64,000 nucleotides of DNA from Alistipes ihumii AP11 (GTDB lineage Bacteria; Bacteroidota; Bacteroidia; Bacteroidales; Rikenellaceae): contig NZ_CP102294.1 of the NCBI RefSeq assembly GCF_025144665.1, positions 1,612,001 through 1,676,000 of the forward strand, written 5' to 3'. The notes under the pieces are model-generated. The model was not told the DNA's origin, did not search any database, and saw nothing but the letters and a program-made list of their open reading frames with translations. The position numbers were made by a program, and so were the translations under genes. Below are positions 25,823-35,135 of this stretch, in pieces; position 1 is the first letter of the stretch, and each line of letters opens with the position of its first letter.

Positions 25823-27460
25823 TCAGATACCGTCCAAGCCCGCAAGGAGCCGGACCACGGTTTCGGATAAGCGCTCCGTCCGGGCCAGCAGCTTCTCCAG
25901 AACGGCCTCGGACCGAGGCGGAGCCTCCTCCTCTTCCCAGGCCGGCCATGCCTCGGACGGCTCGACCGGAATACCGACCGCCTGCTCTTCCTCAGGTTCG
26001 GCGATCGGATCGGCAAGCCGTTCCGCCCGCCGCACGGCACGCAAAAGCGCCCGGTCTATGCGCTCCATCCTCTCCTGCGCCGCTGCCCGCTGACCGGGTG
26101 CGAACCATATCCCTTCCGACCGTTTGGAGCAAAGCACATCCAGCACGTCGCCGCAAGCGGCGGCGCAGGCATCGGCCGCACCGAAAGCCCCGGCCAGCGC
26201 CTTGCCCAGCTCCCCGAAGGCGGACAGCATTCCCTCGGCCTCCCGACTCGCCTCCGCGCTTTGCCGCCTATGTTCCTCGAAATCGCGCGCACGTTCCCCG
26301 GCCCTTTGCGGATCGGTCTCCCCGAAATAACCGCGAACATCCGAAAACATCCCGTACACAGCGCGGACACGCTTCGCCAGCAATACCCTCAGCGGATAGG
26401 CCGACAACTCGCCCTCGGGAATTCTCGGAACGCGGACCGCTCCCGAACCGGCCTGACGCGCGCGCCCTTTTCCCCGAATCAACCGGCGTGTCAGTCCGGC
26501 GAGCCGAGGAACCAGCAGAAACAGCAGCATCGCATTGACCGCATTGAACAGCGTATGGAAAAGCGCGAGTCCTACGGGCTGGGAAACGGCCGACGTCAGC
26601 GGAGAAACCCCGCCTGCCCAGACGATCAGGTCCGCTATGCCGAGCGCAAGCCACGGCAGCAGAGGCAGAGCCCACAGCACGCCGAACAGATTGATCAGAA
26701 AATGGGAAAGGGCCGCCCGGCGCGCATCGGCCGACGTGACGACCGCGGCCAAATTGGCCGTCGCCGTCGTACCCACGTTCTCGCCCAACACCATGGCCAG
26801 CGCGTACTCGAACGGAATCAGTCCGCCGCCGCACAATACGATTGTGAAAGCGGTCATAGCGCTCGACGACTGCACGAGAGCCGTCAGCAGAGCGCCGGCC
26901 AAAGCGAACAGCAGAGCCGTCCCCGCACCCCGGCCGCTCAGTCCGGCCAACCAGTCGGTTACGGCAGGACGACCGGTCAGCGAGGCCACGTTGCTGCCGA
27001 AAATCCCGATCGCGAGCAACAGCAGCGCCAGGCCGCAGAGCATACGCCCCGCATCCCGCGTGCGTTTCCGCCCCAGCGCCGACATCCCGAAAGCGGGAAT
27101 CAACAAAGCCATAGCGACCGACGTCGAATCGAATCCGAATCCCAGCAACACGACGAGCCAAGCCGTTACCGTCGTACCCACATTAGCCCCCAGAATCATC
27201 GCGACGGCCTGCCGCAACCCCAGCAGCCGGGCATGAACGAAACTCACGATCATGACCGTCACGACGCTCGACGACTGCACGACGGCCGTAATCAGCGTGC
27301 CCGACAGCACGCTCCGGCCGGGCGAAAGCGTCATCGAGCGGAGCGCCCGCCGCAACGGGCCGCCGGAAAGCCGCTGCAAGGCCGAGCCCATCCATTTCAT
27401 GCCGAAAAGGAACAGGCAGACCGATCCGAGAACCGTGACTATGAGGGCGGCGGTATCCAC
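25823..27460 (-). CDS. Na/Pi cotransporter family protein with PhoU-like tail
   Basis: This encodes 545 residues. Two homologous membrane halves each carry the QSSS signature (TAVVQSSSVVTVM and TALVQSSSAMTAF), with GANVGTT and GENVGTT loops, as in NptA/YjbB-type sodium-phosphate symporters. Residues after about 350 form a helical PhoU-like cytoplasmic domain, ending in a Pro/Glu-rich linker and a last helix. It probably moves phosphate, in these families often outward. The gene precedes birA closely. A stable GC-rich hairpin (27491-27531) lies just upstream of its start. Confidence 0.9.
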   Translation of the reverse strand: MDTAALIVTVLGSVCLFLFGMKWMGSALQRLSGGPLRRALRSMTLSPGRSVLSGTLITAVVQSSSVVTVMIVSFVHARLLGLRQAVAMILGANVGTTVTAWLVVLLGFGFDSTSVAMALLIPAFGMSALGRKRTRDAGRMLCGLALLLLAIGIFGSNVASLTGRPAVTDWLAGLSGRGAGTALLFALAGALLTALVQSSSAMTAFTIVLCGGGLIPFEYALAMVLGENVGTTATANLAAVVTSADARRAALSHFLINLFGVLWALPLLPWLALGIADLIVWAGGVSPLTSAVSQPVGLALFHTLFNAVNAMLLFLLVPRLAGLTRRLIRGKGRARQAGSGAVRVPRIPEGELSAYPLRVLLAKRVRAVYGMFSDVRGYFGETDPQRAGERARDFEEHRRQSAEASREAEGMLSAFGELGKALAGAFGAADACAAACGDVLDVLCSKRSEGIWFAPGQRAAAQERMERIDRALLRAVRRAERLADPIAEPEEEQAVGIPVEPSEAWPAWEEEEAPPRSEAVLEKLLARTERLSETVVRLLAGLDGI

Positions 27461-27490
27461 TACGCGTACTTAGATTTCACCGAACGACTC

Positions 27491-27531
27491 GGCGGAGCGT
27501 CCCCGGCCGCAGTAGCCGGAGGCGCTCCGCC
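27491..27531. repeat. GC-rich hairpin between dapD and the Na/Pi transporter gene
   Basis: GGCGGAGCG at 27491-27499 pairs with CGCTCCGCC at 27523-27531, with an inner CCGGC / GCCGG stem. There is no T run on the - strand after it, so it is not a classical terminator for dapD, but it may act as a pause or a barrier. Confidence 0.5.
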
Positions 27532-27559
27532 AAAATTAGGGATAATTTTCGCAAGACGC

Positions 27560-28381
27560 CTATACCGGCACATCGAATTCGCGCAGCGCGTCGTTCAGCG
27601 ACGTTTTCGTATCGGTCGAAGCCTTACGCTGCCCGATGATCAGCGCGCAGGGAACCTGATACTCGCCGGCCGGGAACCGCTTCGCGCGCGAGCCGGGTAT
27701 CACGACCGAGCGGGGCGGCACGTATCCCTTGTACTCCTTGGGCTCCGGCCCCGACACGTCGATGATCCTCGTCGAGCCTGTGATGACCGTCCCGGCGCCG
27801 AGCACCGCCTCGCGGCAGACGTGCGCTCCCTCGACGACGATGCACCGGCTCCCGACGAAACAGCCGTCCTCGACGATCACCGGCGCCGCCTGTACCGGCT
27901 CGAGCACGCCGCCTATGCCGACGCCTCCGCTCAAATGGACGTGCTTGCCGATCTGGGCGCACGAGCCGACCGTCGCCCATGTGTCGACCATCGTCCCCTC
28001 GTCGACATAGGCGCCGATGTTCACATAGGACGGCATCAGGATCACGCCCGGAGCCAGATAGGCGCCGTAACGGGCCGCAGCGTGCGGCACGACGCGGACG
28101 CCGAGCTTCTCGTACCCGGTCTTCAAGTCCAGCTTGTCGTAAAATTCCATCGGGCCGGCTTCGGTCACCCGCATCCCGCAAATGGGGAAATAGAGGATCA
28201 CGGCCTTCTTGACCCATTCGTTGACCTGCCACCGGCTGTCGCCCAGCGGTTCGGCCGTGCGGAGCTCTCCACGGTCGAGCAGATCGACCGTCTCGCGTAT
28301 CGCGCTTTTGACCGCCTCGTCGCGGAGCAGTTCGCGGTCGTTCCACGCCCGCTCGACGGTCGTTTTCAGATTTTCGTACAT
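27560..28381 (-). CDS. dapD: 2,3,4,5-tetrahydropyridine-2,6-dicarboxylate N-succinyltransferase
   Basis: The 273-residue enzyme succinylates tetrahydrodipicolinate in the succinylase branch of diaminopimelate and lysine synthesis. The C-terminal half is a left-handed beta helix of hexapeptide repeats (APGVILMPSYVNIGAYVDEG, AQIGKHVHLSGGVGIGG). I chose ATG 28381 (MYENLKTTVERAW), which matches the usual family N-terminus; ATG 28396 would add five residues. It is transcribed away from the peptidase gene at 28673. Lysine-pathway partners lysC (31211) and asd (44108-45118) are in the window but in separate units. Confidence 0.93.
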   Translation of the reverse strand: MYENLKTTVERAWNDRELLRDEAVKSAIRETVDLLDRGELRTAEPLGDSRWQVNEWVKKAVILYFPICGMRVTEAGPMEFYDKLDLKTGYEKLGVRVVPHAAARYGAYLAPGVILMPSYVNIGAYVDEGTMVDTWATVGSCAQIGKHVHLSGGVGIGGVLEPVQAAPVIVEDGCFVGSRCIVVEGAHVCREAVLGAGTVITGSTRIIDVSGPEPKEYKGYVPPRSVVIPGSRAKRFPAGEYQVPCALIIGQRKASTDTKTSLNDALREFDVPV

Positions 28382-28437
28382 AAAGCTATTCCACATGGTT
28401 TTACGTCGGCGAAGTTACGAAATTTATGCCGGAATTA

Positions 28438-28469
28438 TTTGAGAAACAGCCCGGACTTTCGTACCTTGC
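28438..28469 (+). promoter_or_regulatory. Possible promoter of the prolyl oligopeptidase gene
   Basis: TTTG at 28438-28441 and TACCTTGC at 28462-28469 are 20 bp apart. The first start codon follows about 200 bp downstream, implying a long leader without a visible gene. Confidence 0.4.
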
Positions 28470-28672
28470 GGAAATTTTCACGGAAAAGCCCCGCGAAAGA
28501 ACGAAATTTAACCGGGCTCCCGGACTTCGCAACAGGGGAAACGTCTTCGGCGCACGCGAAGCGGAAAGCCCGGCCGGTTGCGGAGTTTTCCGCGAGAAAT
28601 CTTCCCGACGTCATGCGAAGAGGGAACAGAGGAACTTGCAGCAGAATGAAAACACGTAAAATCGATAGACCC

Positions 28673-30799
28673 ATGAAACATGCTTTGCTTCCCGCCGCAC
28701 TGCTGATCGCGGCAGGCGTTTTGTGCACGAACTGTAAAACGAAAATGAAAATCTCGACACTGCCTTATCCCGTCGCCCGCATGGACAGCACGGTCGACGA
28801 CTACTTCGGAACGAAAGTGCCCGATCCGTACCGCTGGCTGGAGGACGACAACTCGGCCGAGACGGCCGCCTGGGTGACGGCCGAAAACGAAGTCACGCAG
28901 AACTACCTGTCGCAAATCCCGTTCCGCGACAAGATCCGCAACCGGTTGACCGAGCTCTGGAACTATCCGAAATACGGCGTGCCGAGCAAGCACGGCGACT
29001 ACTTTTTCTTTTTCGAGAACGACGGGCTGCAAAACCAGAGCGTGCTCTACCGCCAGAAAAGCCTCGACGGTCCGGCCGAGGTATTCCTCGACCCGAACAA
29101 GCTGTCGGACGACGGTACGGTCGCGCTGAGCGACATATCGTTCTCGAAGGACGGCAAGTATTGCGCCTATGCGGCCGCCTCGTCCGGTTCGGACTGGGTC
29201 GAGATCCGCGTGATGGACGTGGCCACGCGCGAACTGCTGCCCGACGTGATCCGCTGGGTCAAGTTCTCGGGCGCCGTCTGGACCCGGGACGGCTTCTATT
29301 ACAGCGGCTACGACGAGCCGAAGCAGTCCGAGGCGCTCGTCGCGCAGAACCGCTTCCAGAAAATCTTTTTCCACAAGCTCGGGACCGAGCAGAGCGCCGA
29401 CCGCCTGATCTACGAGGACCGCGCCCACCCGCTGCGATACGTGAGCGCCGAAGTCAGCAAGGACGACCGGCATCTGTTCGTTTTCGCGACCGAGGGCACG
29501 AGCGGCAACGAGGTGCTGTGGGCCGACCTGTCGAAGGGCGCGCCCGAATTCGAGGTACTGTTCCCCGGCTTCGCTAACGACTATGCACTGGTTCACGCGC
29601 GCGACGGCCGCGCCGTCTTCTACACGAACGAGGGCGCTCCTCGCTACCGGCTGGTGCAGGCGGACCTCAACGGAGCCGAACCGGTCCTGAGCGAGCTGCT
29701 GCCCGAGTCGGAGCTGCTGCTCGAAGGGGCGTCGGTGGCCGGCGGATCGCTGTTCGCGCTCTACCTCGACAAGGCCCAGAGCGCCGTATCGCAATACGAC
29801 CTCTCGGGCAAAAAGTTGCGCGATTTGAAGCTGCCGGGAATCGGCGCGGCGGCCGGATTCGCGGACAACGACCAGGAGCCATTCACATTCTACTCGTTCT
29901 CGGAGTTCACTCGTCCGGCCTCGATCTACCGGTACGACATCGCTACGGGCGAGTCGAGCATGTTCAAAACTCCCGATCTGAAGTTCGATCCTGACCGGTT
30001 CACAGCCGAACAGGTCTTCTTCGACAGCAAGGACGGCACGCCCGTCTCGATGTTTCTGGTACACCGCAAGGATATGAAGCTCGACGGCAACAATCCGACC
30101 TACCTGTACGGCTACGGCGGATTCAACATCAGCCTGACGCCCGGCTTCACGCCGCTGAGCGTGCTGTTGATGGAACAGGGCGGCATCTATGCCATGGTGA
30201 ACCTTCGAGGTGGCGGCGAATACGGCGAAAAGTGGCACCGGGCCGGCATGCTCGCCAACAAGCAGAACGTATTCGACGACTTCATCGCGGCGGCCGAGTA
30301 CCTGATCGACAACAAATACACGTCGAAGGAGAAGCTGGCGATCGCCGGCGGATCGAACGGCGGCCTGCTCGTCGGAGCCTGCATGACCCAGCGGCCCGAC
30401 CTGTACGCGGTAGCATTGCCGGCCGTAGGCGTGATGGACATGCTGCGCTACCACCTGTTCACCTGCGGCTGGGGCTGGGCCGTGGAGTACGGCAGCAGCG
30501 ACAACGAGGAGCAGTTCGGCTACATCTATAAGTATTCGCCTCTGCACAACATTCATGCGGGCGCCTGCTATCCGGCTACGCTCGTCACGACGGCCGACCA
30601 CGACGACCGCGTCGTGCCGGCCCACTCGTTCAAGTTCGCCGCGACGCTCCAGGCCGCTCAGGGCTGCGACAACCCGGTGCTGATCCGCATCGAGACGAAA
30701 GCGGGCCACGGAGCCGGCAAGCCGACGTCGAAGCGTATCGACGAAATGACCGACGTACTGTCGTTCATGCTATGGAATACCGGCACGGAAGTGGAATAA
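28673..30799 (+). CDS. Prolyl oligopeptidase family serine peptidase (S9A)
   Basis: This encodes 708 residues. A hydrophobic export signal (about 1-20) is followed by a seven-bladed propeller (about 70-430) and an alpha/beta-hydrolase catalytic domain. The S9A triad is in place: Ser in GGSNGG, Asp in DHDDRVVP and His in AGHGAG. It should be a periplasmic endopeptidase cleaving after proline in short peptides. ATG 28673 is chosen since the signal starts there; ATG 28646 would add nine charged residues. The open frame extends 2.4 kb upstream but that part is antisense of the Na/Pi and dapD genes. Confidence 0.93.
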   Translation: MKHALLPAALLIAAGVLCTNCKTKMKISTLPYPVARMDSTVDDYFGTKVPDPYRWLEDDNSAETAAWVTAENEVTQNYLSQIPFRDKIRNRLTELWNYPKYGVPSKHGDYFFFFENDGLQNQSVLYRQKSLDGPAEVFLDPNKLSDDGTVALSDISFSKDGKYCAYAAASSGSDWVEIRVMDVATRELLPDVIRWVKFSGAVWTRDGFYYSGYDEPKQSEALVAQNRFQKIFFHKLGTEQSADRLIYEDRAHPLRYVSAEVSKDDRHLFVFATEGTSGNEVLWADLSKGAPEFEVLFPGFANDYALVHARDGRAVFYTNEGAPRYRLVQADLNGAEPVLSELLPESELLLEGASVAGGSLFALYLDKAQSAVSQYDLSGKKLRDLKLPGIGAAAGFADNDQEPFTFYSFSEFTRPASIYRYDIATGESSMFKTPDLKFDPDRFTAEQVFFDSKDGTPVSMFLVHRKDMKLDGNNPTYLYGYGGFNISLTPGFTPLSVLLMEQGGIYAMVNLRGGGEYGEKWHRAGMLANKQNVFDDFIAAAEYLIDNKYTSKEKLAIAGGSNGGLLVGACMTQRPDLYAVALPAVGVMDMLRYHLFTCGWGWAVEYGSSDNEEQFGYIYKYSPLHNIHAGACYPATLVTTADHDDRVVPAHSFKFAATLQAAQGCDNPVLIRIETKAGHGAGKPTSKRIDEMTDVLSFMLWNTGTEVE

Positions 30800-31210
30800 A
30801 TAAAGAACGAAGGCCATGCGGCGAGCTCCGGCATCGGTCCGGAGTCCTGCCCGGCCGACGAGCGAAAGGAAGACCGGCACTGCTTTGTCCTGAATTCCGG
30901 GTAACCGTCATTTCGGACGACCACGTTCCCGGGTGACGACGCCGCACCGATCAATATCCGCATTGCCTTTACGGAGATTTTCTGCCAAAAATTCTCCGAA
31001 GCGATGCTTCTCCCCCGGCTCCCGCTTCCGGCAGGAGTCGGACAGGGACGGCGGCATCCGTCGCTCATTCCTTCTCCTTGCGCCGGACAATCTGTTTTGT
31101 ATACCTCTGCCGGACGACAAAACCGGGCGAAGCGGAAAATCCGGCTCCCTCCGAAACGGGTAACGGACCGGCAGCAAGCGCTCCGCACGGAAAACGAAAA
31201 CACGAAAGAC
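30800..31210. other. 411-bp spacer before lysC
   Basis: No gene, tRNA or recognisable riboswitch. No good -33/-7 pair could be found; the leader of lysC is probably within it. Confidence 0.45.
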
Positions 31211-32482
31211 ATGCCGCCCATCAAAATATACAAGTTCGGAGGCGCTTCGGTCCGCTCGGCCGAAGGAGTCGAGAATTTGGCGCGAATCGTCGCCGCCGAA
31301 CCCGCACGACTACTGGTTATCGTCTCGGCTATGGGCAAGACGACCAATGCGCTGGAGGAAGTGCTCGACCGGTTCATGCGCAACCGCTCGGACGAAGCGA
31401 TCGAACGGTTCGCGGAGATCGAACGATACCATCGGCAGATCGTCCGCTCGCTGTTCGCCGATCCCTCTTCCGTCGAGGCACGCACCGAAAAACTCGCCTC
31501 GGAGGTTCGGGAACTGCTTCGCAGCGAAACCTGCCGGGAGGATTACGATCGCTGGTACGACCGGATCGTAAGCTACGGCGAACTGCTCTCGACCGTCATC
31601 GTCTCGGAATACCTCGCCGCACAAGGCACGCCGAACCGGTGGCTCGACATGCGCGGGCTTTTCGTGACCGACAGCCGCTACCGCGAGGCGACCATCAACG
31701 TCGACCGGTCGGCTCGAGCTCTGCGCCGGGCCGTCGACGCAGCCCCCGAACGCGTACTGGTCGGACAGGGATTCATCGGCGCGACGCCGGCGGGCCGCCC
31801 GACGACGCTCGGCCGCGAAGGATCGGACTACTCGGCCGCCATGGCCGGCTATCTGCTCGATGCCGGGAGCGTAACGATCTGGAAGGACGTCGACGGCATC
31901 CTGAGCGCCGACCCCCGGCTGTTCGCGGACACGATGCTGATTCCCGAACTGTCGTATCTCGACGCGATCGAGCTGGCCTACGCCGGGGCACAGGTGATCC
32001 ACCCGAAAACGATCAAGCCGCTCCAGAACAAGAATATTCCGCTCTACGTCCGTCCGTTCGGCGATCCGACGAAGCCGGGCAGCGTGATCTGTGCGTCGCC
32101 CCCGGTCCCGCCGGGCGTGCCCGTCCGCATTCTCAAAGGCCGTCAGGTCCTGATTTCGATCCGTCCCAAGGATTTTTCGTTCGTGCTGGAAGAACGGCTC
32201 GCCGATATTTTTTCGGTATTCGGCCAATACCGACAGAAAATCAACCTGATCCAGAGCTCGGCCGTCAATCTGAGCCTGTGCGTCGACGATTCGCGCTATT
32301 TGGAGCGAGTCGTCGATGCGCTCCAAACCGAATTCCGCGTCGTGTACAACCGCGACATGGAATTGCTGACGATTCGGGGCTACGATCAGATAACCTATGA
32401 CAGATATGCCGAAGCGGAAGGGGTCTTTCTGGTCCAGAAAACGCGCCGCACGGCTCGCATCGTCCGAAGCGCAAGCCATTGA
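31211..32482 (+). CDS. lysC: Aspartate kinase
   Basis: The 423-residue monofunctional enzyme phosphorylates aspartate, the first step toward lysine/diaminopimelate, threonine and methionine. The N-terminus KIYKFGGASV is the aspartokinase ATP/Asp signature; GREGSDYSAA and KDVDGILSADP follow in the kinase domain. Two ACT-type domains fill the last 130 residues and probably sense an end-product amino acid. ATG 31211 is used because the signature must lie at the N-terminus; the frame's 69 upstream codons are non-coding in character. Confidence 0.93.
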   Translation: MPPIKIYKFGGASVRSAEGVENLARIVAAEPARLLVIVSAMGKTTNALEEVLDRFMRNRSDEAIERFAEIERYHRQIVRSLFADPSSVEARTEKLASEVRELLRSETCREDYDRWYDRIVSYGELLSTVIVSEYLAAQGTPNRWLDMRGLFVTDSRYREATINVDRSARALRRAVDAAPERVLVGQGFIGATPAGRPTTLGREGSDYSAAMAGYLLDAGSVTIWKDVDGILSADPRLFADTMLIPELSYLDAIELAYAGAQVIHPKTIKPLQNKNIPLYVRPFGDPTKPGSVICASPPVPPGVPVRILKGRQVLISIRPKDFSFVLEERLADIFSVFGQYRQKINLIQSSAVNLSLCVDDSRYLERVVDALQTEFRVVYNRDMELLTIRGYDQITYDRYAEAEGVFLVQKTRRTARIVRSASH

Positions 32483-32659
32483 CGATACGGAATCCGCAAT
32501 TTTCGCGCGTGTCATCCGGCCGCATGCAGACGCACGCCTCATGCGAACCGCAAACTCCGCACAGACAGCCTTCCTGAGAAAAATCCCGCCTCGGCCGAGC
32601 ACGCCGGCAGACGATCGTACCGCGACCGCCGTCCGAGCCGAGCCGGTCGGATTCGCGCT

Positions 32660-33643
32660 TTACATAATCTCGACCCAGCTCATGAACGGATAGGCGCGGT
32701 TCTCCATGCGCATCCGCTCCTCGAAATAGCGGAGCGTGCGCGTGAGCCCTTCCTCGATCGGGATCCGAGGTTCCCAGTCGAGCTTGCGGCGAGCCAGTTC
32801 GATGTCGGGCACCGTGTTCTGCGAACTGTCCGTAGGCAGGTTCAGCAGCACGATTCTCGACGGACTTCCCGTCAAATGAACCACGTCCTCGGCCAAGGCA
32901 TCGATCCGAACCGGGTCCACGCCTCCGATATTGACCGGTTCGGACAGCTTGCCGGTCGAATTCATCATCCGCACGAGCGCCTCGACCGCGTCGTCGATAT
33001 AGAGAAAACAGCGGGTCTGCATCCCGTTGCCCCGGATCGATATGCTCTCTCCCGAAAGCGCGCTCTTGATGAAAGCGGAGATCACGCGTCCGTTCCCGAG
33101 CGGCATGCGCGGTCCGTAGACATTGAACAGTCTCGGGATACGGATATCGACCCCGTACTGATGATGATAGGCGGTAAAAATCGACTCGGCGGCCCGCTTT
33201 CCCTCCTCGTAGGCGCTTCGCTCGCCGACCGGGCTGACGTTTCCGCGATACTGTTCGGGAATCGACGGCACTTGCGCCTTGCCGTAGACTTTTCCCGACG
33301 AGGCCTGCAAAATGCGCGCCCCCATGCGTCGGGCCACTTCGAGCATGTTGACCGCTCCGATCAGCGACGTCTTGAGCGTCATCACCGGATCGTGCATGTA
33401 GTCGGCCGGCGCCGACGGGCAGGCCAGATTGTAAATCTGGTCCACCTCCTCGAAATACGGAAACGTGACGTCGTGACGCACGAGTCGGAACAGCGGATTG
33501 GCCATCAGATGCTCCACATTGCGCTTGTCGCCCGAGTAATAGTTGTCCAGCGCGATCACCTCGTTCCCGTCGGCGAGCAGGCGCTCGCACAGGTGACTGC
33601 CGATGAAGCCGGCCCCGCCGGTAACCAGTATTCTTTTTCTCAT
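32660..33643 (-). CDS. NAD-dependent epimerase/dehydratase, UDP-glucuronate decarboxylase-like
   Basis: This encodes 327 residues of the extended short-chain dehydrogenase family. TGGAGFIGS at residues 8-16 binds NAD, YEEGK is the Tyr-x-x-x-Lys catalytic pair, and QTRCFLYIDD matches the UXS Arg region. Overall similarity is to UDP-xylose synthase (IYNLACPSAPADYMHDPV, NVYGPRMP). However, the UXS catalytic Ser-Glu of the SEVYG motif is replaced by Gly-Lys (SSGKVYG), so decarboxylase activity is doubtful; another sugar-nucleotide modification is possible. Start ATG 33643 fits the Rossmann N-terminus. It lies downstream of the sugar permease gene but after a terminator. Confidence 0.83.
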   Translation of the reverse strand: MRKRILVTGGAGFIGSHLCERLLADGNEVIALDNYYSGDKRNVEHLMANPLFRLVRHDVTFPYFEEVDQIYNLACPSAPADYMHDPVMTLKTSLIGAVNMLEVARRMGARILQASSGKVYGKAQVPSIPEQYRGNVSPVGERSAYEEGKRAAESIFTAYHHQYGVDIRIPRLFNVYGPRMPLGNGRVISAFIKSALSGESISIRGNGMQTRCFLYIDDAVEALVRMMNSTGKLSEPVNIGGVDPVRIDALAEDVVHLTGSPSRIVLLNLPTDSSQNTVPDIELARRKLDWEPRIPIEEGLTRTLRYFEERMRMENRAYPFMSWVEIM

Positions 33644-33713
33644 GTCGCTTGCGTATTGATACGCCCCTTCTACGCAAGAACTGTTCCGAAACATCCCCCG
33701 AAAACAGACAACG

Positions 33714-33745
33714 ACGGCGGCCGTCTCGCAGGAGACGGCCGCCGT
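33714..33745 (-). terminator. Terminator after the sugar permease gene
   Basis: A perfect 14-bp stem (ACGGCGGCCGTCTC and complement) with a 4-nt loop lies 20 bp after the permease stop codon. The - strand tail is T-poor (CGTTGTCTG), so efficiency is uncertain. Confidence 0.7.
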
Positions 33746-33764
33746 AAAAAACTGCGACACGGAC

Positions 33765-34967
33765 TTAAGCCGTGCGGATTTTCGATCCCTTCAGCGCGAA
33801 CCAGCCCATGTAAGCGTAGAACACGAACAGACAGCACAAGGCCGGAACGAGCCCGAACCCTTCCTGCACGCCTCCCATGATCGGCATCAGCACGGCCGCT
33901 CCGATCACGCCGGTGCAGATGATCCCCGAAGCCTGCTTGATGTTGGGCCCCAGATCGACCGTAGCCAGCGAGAAGATGCAGCTCCACATGATCGAGTGGA
34001 ACAGACCGGTCCCGATATAGAGGTAGAGCGACGTCCAGCCCGAGGTCAGCAGCGAAAGCAGCAGGCAGAGCGACGACAGCAGCAGAGCGCCCGAGAGCAC
34101 CTTGCGGGCGCTGAACTTGCGCAGAATGGCCGAGCCGAAGGCACGCCCCACGAGCAGCCCGCCCCAATAGAGCGACAGCAGCGACGTCGGGTCGGTCACG
34201 CTGAGTCCCAGCGACTCGAATTTGGCGGGGAAGAAGCTCGGAATACCCACCTCGACGCCCAGATAGGTAAAGATCGCCAGCGCACCGAGCATCACGTGCG
34301 GATACTTGAACGCGCTCGACTTGTAGCTCTTGCCGTCCTCGGCGACCTGATCGCCCGCAGGCTCTTCGTCCTTGATCGCCGGCAGCTTGAGCAGCATGAC
34401 GATCACGCCGAGGACGATAGCGAAAATGCCCAGCCCGAGGAAGGGAACCTGAATCTGCGAAACGTTGTAGGTACCGTTCGATACGATGATCATCGACACG
34501 AACAGCGGCGCGATGAACGTGGCCAGCGAATTGAACGTCTGGTTGACCGTCAGGCGCGTCGCGGCCGTTTCGGGCGGTCCGAGTACCAGCACGTATGGAT
34601 TCAGCGCCACCTGAAGCAGCACGATGCCGACGGCCACGAGAAACATGCAGCCGAGGAAACCGTAGAAGCCGGCCTCGACGCCGAGATAATTCAGCGCCAT
34701 GCCGAGCCCGATCACGATCACGCCCGCGACCAGCGCCGTCTTGTATCCGATCTTGCCCAGCAGCCATGCGATCGGAATCGACAGGATATACGCTCCGTAG
34801 AAAGCCGTGTTGATCAATTGCAGCTCGACGTCGTCGAGCGGGCTGAACGCCTTGTTGCAGAAGGCGATCATCGAGTTGTTCATCGTCGTGATGAATCCCA
34901 GCAGGAACATCAGCACGACCATGACGGTCAACGCGAACGTGTAGTTCGGTTTCTGTGAATTGGTCAT
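33765..34967 (-). CDS. Sugar:H+ symporter of the FucP/GluP family
   Basis: The 400-residue protein has 12 predicted helices and family features LGFITTMNNSMIAFCNKAF at the N-terminus, VALNPYVLVLGPPETAATRL in the first half and SIMWSCIFSLATVDLG in the second. The family imports fucose, glucose or galactose. The central cytoplasmic loop (KDEEPAGDQVAEDGKSYKSS) separates the halves. ATG 34967 matches the usual start. Aldose 1-epimerase lies 168 bp upstream on the same strand, favouring glucose or galactose as substrate. Confidence 0.9.
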   Translation of the reverse strand: MTNSQKPNYTFALTVMVVLMFLLGFITTMNNSMIAFCNKAFSPLDDVELQLINTAFYGAYILSIPIAWLLGKIGYKTALVAGVIVIGLGMALNYLGVEAGFYGFLGCMFLVAVGIVLLQVALNPYVLVLGPPETAATRLTVNQTFNSLATFIAPLFVSMIIVSNGTYNVSQIQVPFLGLGIFAIVLGVIVMLLKLPAIKDEEPAGDQVAEDGKSYKSSAFKYPHVMLGALAIFTYLGVEVGIPSFFPAKFESLGLSVTDPTSLLSLYWGGLLVGRAFGSAILRKFSARKVLSGALLLSSLCLLLSLLTSGWTSLYLYIGTGLFHSIMWSCIFSLATVDLGPNIKQASGIICTGVIGAAVLMPIMGGVQEGFGLVPALCCLFVFYAYMGWFALKGSKIRTA

Positions 34968-35135
34968 AGTTCGTTTTTTTAGGTTATTTGGTTTGAGTGC
35001 ATGCGTAATCGTAGGTTCCCGTCTCCGCTTGCCGAACCGGCCGCGCCCGGACATTTCCGGAATCGCCGTCCGGCATGCGGGCTCCGGCTACCGGGGCTTC
35101 CGTCACGCTCCGGCGCCGGAATTCCGTCCAGCGCG

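Noticed and set aside
26261-28672. Very long + strand open frame running into the prolyl oligopeptidase gene
   Set aside because: It is antisense to the Na/Pi transporter and dapD genes, is Arg/Gln/His-rich and shows no domain; an effect of GC-rich codon bias.
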